From Phycomyces nitens (Eukaryota > Mucoromycota > Mucoromycetes > Mucorales > Phycomycetaceae), in NCBI GenBank assembly GCA_022702545.1, contig JAHRBC010000006.1, positions 124,001 to 188,000 on the forward strand: a stretch of DNA of 64,000 bases, in the 5' to 3' direction. Within the stretch, counting starts at the first letter, position 1. Each line of letters starts with the position of its first letter. The notes beneath the pieces are model-generated. The model was given only the letters and a program-made list of their open reading frames with translations, ran no database searches and was not told where the DNA came from. This document shows positions 61,049 through 64,000 of the stretch, one piece after another. The translations under genes were made by a program, and so were the position numbers.

Positions 61049-62037
61049 TGTGGTAAAAGAATGACCGCCCCAACGACCTCTTTATCAGTGTTTGAAAATG
61101 AGCATAGGGCACTTTTAGCCAATGAAGTCGGTATTTTTTCTACCCAGACTTTAAACAGCTAAAAAGCTTTTGGCGGCCATCTAATTCAATTGATCAGACA
61201 AAGATCTTTTGTTAAGCATATCTCCAAGATGATACCAATGCCTGGACTATAAAGGCTAGGCTTAGTTTTTTTATCGAGATCAAGAAGTATGTATGCACAT
61301 CTGGACTTCTTTTGAGGATGTGCATTCGATTCAAAAATAGCCCTGGTGGTCATAAGCTATTATGGAAATTGGGTCTTGTGTTTAGGATTGTACAATCTAA
61401 ACCTTTTTTTTAAATACATATATATATAATGCCATAAAGGGTTTAATTGCCAGTATGTCTCGAGTGCAAGCCATTTGGGATTTATTAATGATACTCTCTG
61501 AATACAAAAAGCTAAAAGGACTTGATCAACCTAGCAGACACAAGTAAACCAGTCAGAGATATCCTTCAGAACGCTTAAACGGAGATATGCACAAAATATA
61601 GGTACCACTGCTTTGTAGCATCAACCTATTTTAAACTGTTTCTTCTTCTTTGGCTATATTACAGAGTCACTATTTGATTTGGTACTCTAGTGCTCCAGGG
61701 CCATCATTACTCTATATTTCTTGTATGGCCATTGCATGTACATAGCTCTTGGAAGCCAAAGAGGATATATGAAAGGGTATTTGATTTCGATTGTATATAT
61801 TTGAGGTGACCATTAGCCACAGGCATCAATTAGAACATTCAGCAATCTTGAATCATATTGCTTATATCATACCACCATTTTTCTATGTTTCTTTAATCAC
61901 ATTTGAAAATATCAAAGACCTCTTGATGATTCTGATCTTGATAGAAAACTCAAGAGAATATGGGTATTAATAAATACAAAGGTTTTAAGTAATTTCATTA
62001 CATCTTTTTTTTTCATTCTTTGTACAGGGAGACCAAT
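61049..62037. other. Spacer upstream of Cch1
   Basis: About 1 kb without a supported gene or RNA. It contains the Cch1 promoter on the minus strand and the 3' flank of the next minus-strand gene. One TA run lies at 61420-61430. Confidence 0.6.
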
Positions 62038-64000
62038 TCACCTAAATCCCATTTCCCTTCTCAATTTCAATGTTTCCGGGCTAAATAGACTGCCCCGGTA
62101 CATTGCCATTGAATCCTGTCTATAGTTCACCGATCCTTCCTGTCCCTGTGAAGATTGGTAGGAAATAATCGAGCTGCCATCATTAATAAAGGAGTTTAGG
62201 ATGGACCCTTCTTCATCAACATCCTCGCCATCATCAGTACTACATTCATCGCTACTACGCTCTGCTTCCACATCAAGAAATGGATTATCTCTTTCCAAGG
62301 CCCACTCTTCTCTTTTACGACTCTTTGTGCTTTTCTTTGGCTTCTTTGGCTTCTTTGGCCGGTGCCCAGAATCATTAGGATCGGATCCTCGTTTAAGTCG
62401 CTTGAGCCTTCGTGGCTCTTCAGGTTCTATACCAGCTGTTTCTTCGTCACTTTCTAGAAATATTGTACCCGCAAACTCTTTTACGCCATCGATTGATTTA
62501 CTTGGGCTACCAATACTATCTAATCTCCTTAGCCCTCGTGGCCGAAACTTTAGTTGCAGAGGAGAATCCTCAGAAGCATCACTCCATGTTCTTCTAAGAG
62601 GTTTCTTGAACAAAGGAGTTACTGGTGGCTCAAGGTCATCTTTTGTGATTATAGGTGGAGAGCCAATGTTAGCAGATGAATCCAAAGTAGGTGATTGAGG
62701 CAGGATATCAGAATAATACTCGGGTTCTACTGATTCATGGTGGTCTTCCATAGTCTGATTGTTCTCCATCTCTATTGTTAAAGAATCTTGACTTTGAATG
62801 AAGATTGGCTTTTCAATAGATCCTTTGGTAGGCTGGATACAAGGTTCACCGGTCTGTTCAAGATTATCCAAGTCGTCAAGTGCTTCCAAATCATCCTTGT
62901 TAAATGAAAATCCAAATTCATCAAACTCGTCGTCTTTTATCGCCAGAACAGGGCTCTGTCCTGAATATTGTTCTTGGATTGGAGAGTTGAATAACTGGTC
63001 AAGAAGATCTCGATCCATGGCAATGTCATCAAACATTCCCATCTCTTTAAAAGCCTCTTCTGTCTTGGGGTATTGACCAGAGTCTTTAGTATAATTTTGG
63101 CCGAGTAGATTGTTGACAAGGGCTTTATAATGCATTCGTCTCTTTTCTGAAATAATTTTTGCCTCTTTACTTGGTATTGGAAAGCTGAAATTCCATATGA
63201 ATGTCGATGAGGTGGCCAGGCTTTCTTTTGGGAGTTGGTCGATTGATATTGTGTGAATCTTTGGTAAACAGTCGTTGAATTCAAATGACTCTTTATCAGT
63301 TCTATTTACAATTTCTGACTTTATGGCAATATCCTGGGCTGTGTCTTTGTGGATTGCAGGGTTTGACTGTATTTCTTTGGGATGATGTGCAATCTGATTT
63401 TCCGTTGAATAGGACCCATCAAATCCATTCTGGGGCTGGTGTATATTTGGTAAATCTGCTATTGGTATCTCCTGGGTATCAGGTAATATTGGTTCATAAT
63501 CCAAAGACATGGGATGATAATCTATATCTTGGGCTTGATCGTATTTCTTATAGTCATCACTGGTGAGCGTGGGATTGTATGAATATCCATAGGGGCCGTC
63601 TAAATCTCTCTCTTTTCCTTTGTTTTTTGCAACGATGCCTTCAAATGAGTCCTCCAGAGGCATGTTCCACGGTTCTTCCATTTCATCGTCAGAGGCATTG
63701 ATCATGCCTCTTGTGATAAATGGGCCCAGAGACATTAGAAAATCTTCATCATCGTCCTGCGTTCTATTAGGTTTGGGGTTATTCACGGCTGGGTACAGGC
63801 TTGGGCCTGCCAAGGATGTATTGCCTATTGGCTGGCGTGATGGTAAAAAGAGCTTGTTTTCTTTAAACAAGGATTTTTGATACAAAACACCTTGAGGAAC
63901 TATTTCTGTATTGGTTGGGCGTTCTGATTCTCCTGGATGTCGTTTGCGATGGTGTATATTGTTGACTATGCTAATGAATTGATGTGTGCGATATGAGTGC
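62038..64000 (-). CDS. Acidic disordered protein, 3' part, possibly FANCM/Mph1-type C-terminus (partial)
   Basis: The frame is open from the window edge at 64000 to a stop at 62038 (about 654 codons), with no in-frame ATG near its 5' end, so this is the C-terminal part of a longer product. It is rich in Asp, Glu and Ser with basic clusters (RRLKRLKRGS, KKPKKPKKSTKSRKR). The end, with NPFLDVEAERSSDE, an acidic run, SFINDGSS and MAMYRGSLFSPE, recalls the C-termini of FANCM/Mph1-type DNA helicases as I remember them. No helicase motif is in the window, so this is only a suggestion. It may also be an unrelated nuclear protein. Confidence 0.6.
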   Translation of the reverse strand, partial: HSYRTHQFISIVNNIHHRKRHPGESERPTNTEIVPQGVLYQKSLFKENKLFLPSRQPIGNTSLAGPSLYPAVNNPKPNRTQDDDEDFLMSLGPFITRGMINASDDEMEEPWNMPLEDSFEGIVAKNKGKERDLDGPYGYSYNPTLTSDDYKKYDQAQDIDYHPMSLDYEPILPDTQEIPIADLPNIHQPQNGFDGSYSTENQIAHHPKEIQSNPAIHKDTAQDIAIKSEIVNRTDKESFEFNDCLPKIHTISIDQLPKESLATSSTFIWNFSFPIPSKEAKIISEKRRMHYKALVNNLLGQNYTKDSGQYPKTEEAFKEMGMFDDIAMDRDLLDQLFNSPIQEQYSGQSPVLAIKDDEFDEFGFSFNKDDLEALDDLDNLEQTGEPCIQPTKGSIEKPIFIQSQDSLTIEMENNQTMEDHHESVEPEYYSDILPQSPTLDSSANIGSPPIITKDDLEPPVTPLFKKPLRRTWSDASEDSPLQLKFRPRGLRRLDSIGSPSKSIDGVKEFAGTIFLESDEETAGIEPEEPRRLKRLKRGSDPNDSGHRPKKPKKPKKSTKSRKREEWALERDNPFLDVEAERSSDECSTDDGEDVDEEGSILNSFINDGSSIISYQSSQGQEGSVNYRQDSMAMYRGSLFSPETLKLRREMGFR

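Overview
This 64 kb window is nuclear DNA from an early-diverging fungus, most likely Mucoromycota (Mucorales-like). The evidence is dense intron-rich genes with short introns (about 41-176 nt), AT-rich spacers full of microsatellites, and a set of genes lost from yeasts: a TMEM234 homologue, an SMPD4-like protein, O-GlcNAc transferase, an OSR1/SPAK-type kinase, and a U12-type intron. Twenty-five protein genes and one U1 snRNA gene were modelled. Exon models were built by hand so that splice sites restore conserved protein motifs, and almost all models give an exact multiple of three. The models contain 106 coding introns: 98 GT-AG, 7 GC-AG and 1 AT-AC.

Layout, left to right. 1.6-9.9 kb: RAD54 recombination translocase (+), a HAD 'Swiss Army Knife' type protein (+), a large mitochondrial PPR protein (-). 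10.8-16.2 kb: NAD kinase (+), PKA catalytic subunit (+), a DH-only RhoGEF (+). 17.6-22.8 kb: mitochondrial Qri7 tRNA t6A enzyme (+), actin (-), a small coiled-coil protein (-), a four-finger C2H2 protein (+). 23.3-25.8 kb: a small membrane protein (-) and TMEM234 homologue (+) divergent from a 128-bp spacer, ribosomal protein eS4 (-). 27.1-38.4 kb: OSR1/SPAK-like kinase (+), DUF1838 protein (+), SMPD4-like protein (-), SET-domain protein (-), a disordered Ser-rich protein (-). 38.5-52.4 kb: LRR protein (+), polyQ O-GlcNAc transferase (+), PIG-B/GPI10 mannosyltransferase (-), pinin (+), RRM+Pumilio protein (-), mitochondrial 3-hydroxyacyl-CoA dehydrogenase (-). 52.7-64 kb: U1 snRNA (-), Cch1 calcium channel with 27 exons (-), and the 3' part of an acidic, disordered protein (-) running off the window.

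These are mostly housekeeping and signalling genes, not an accessory island; no transposon, CRISPR array, rRNA or tRNA was seen. The most striking signal is RNA splicing: a textbook AT-AC minor-spliceosome intron in PIG-B, about 7% GC-AG introns, microexons (24-nt exons in TMEM234 and in the Cch1 pore, and an exon holding only the start codon in eS4), and a U1 snRNA gene with its own TATA box.
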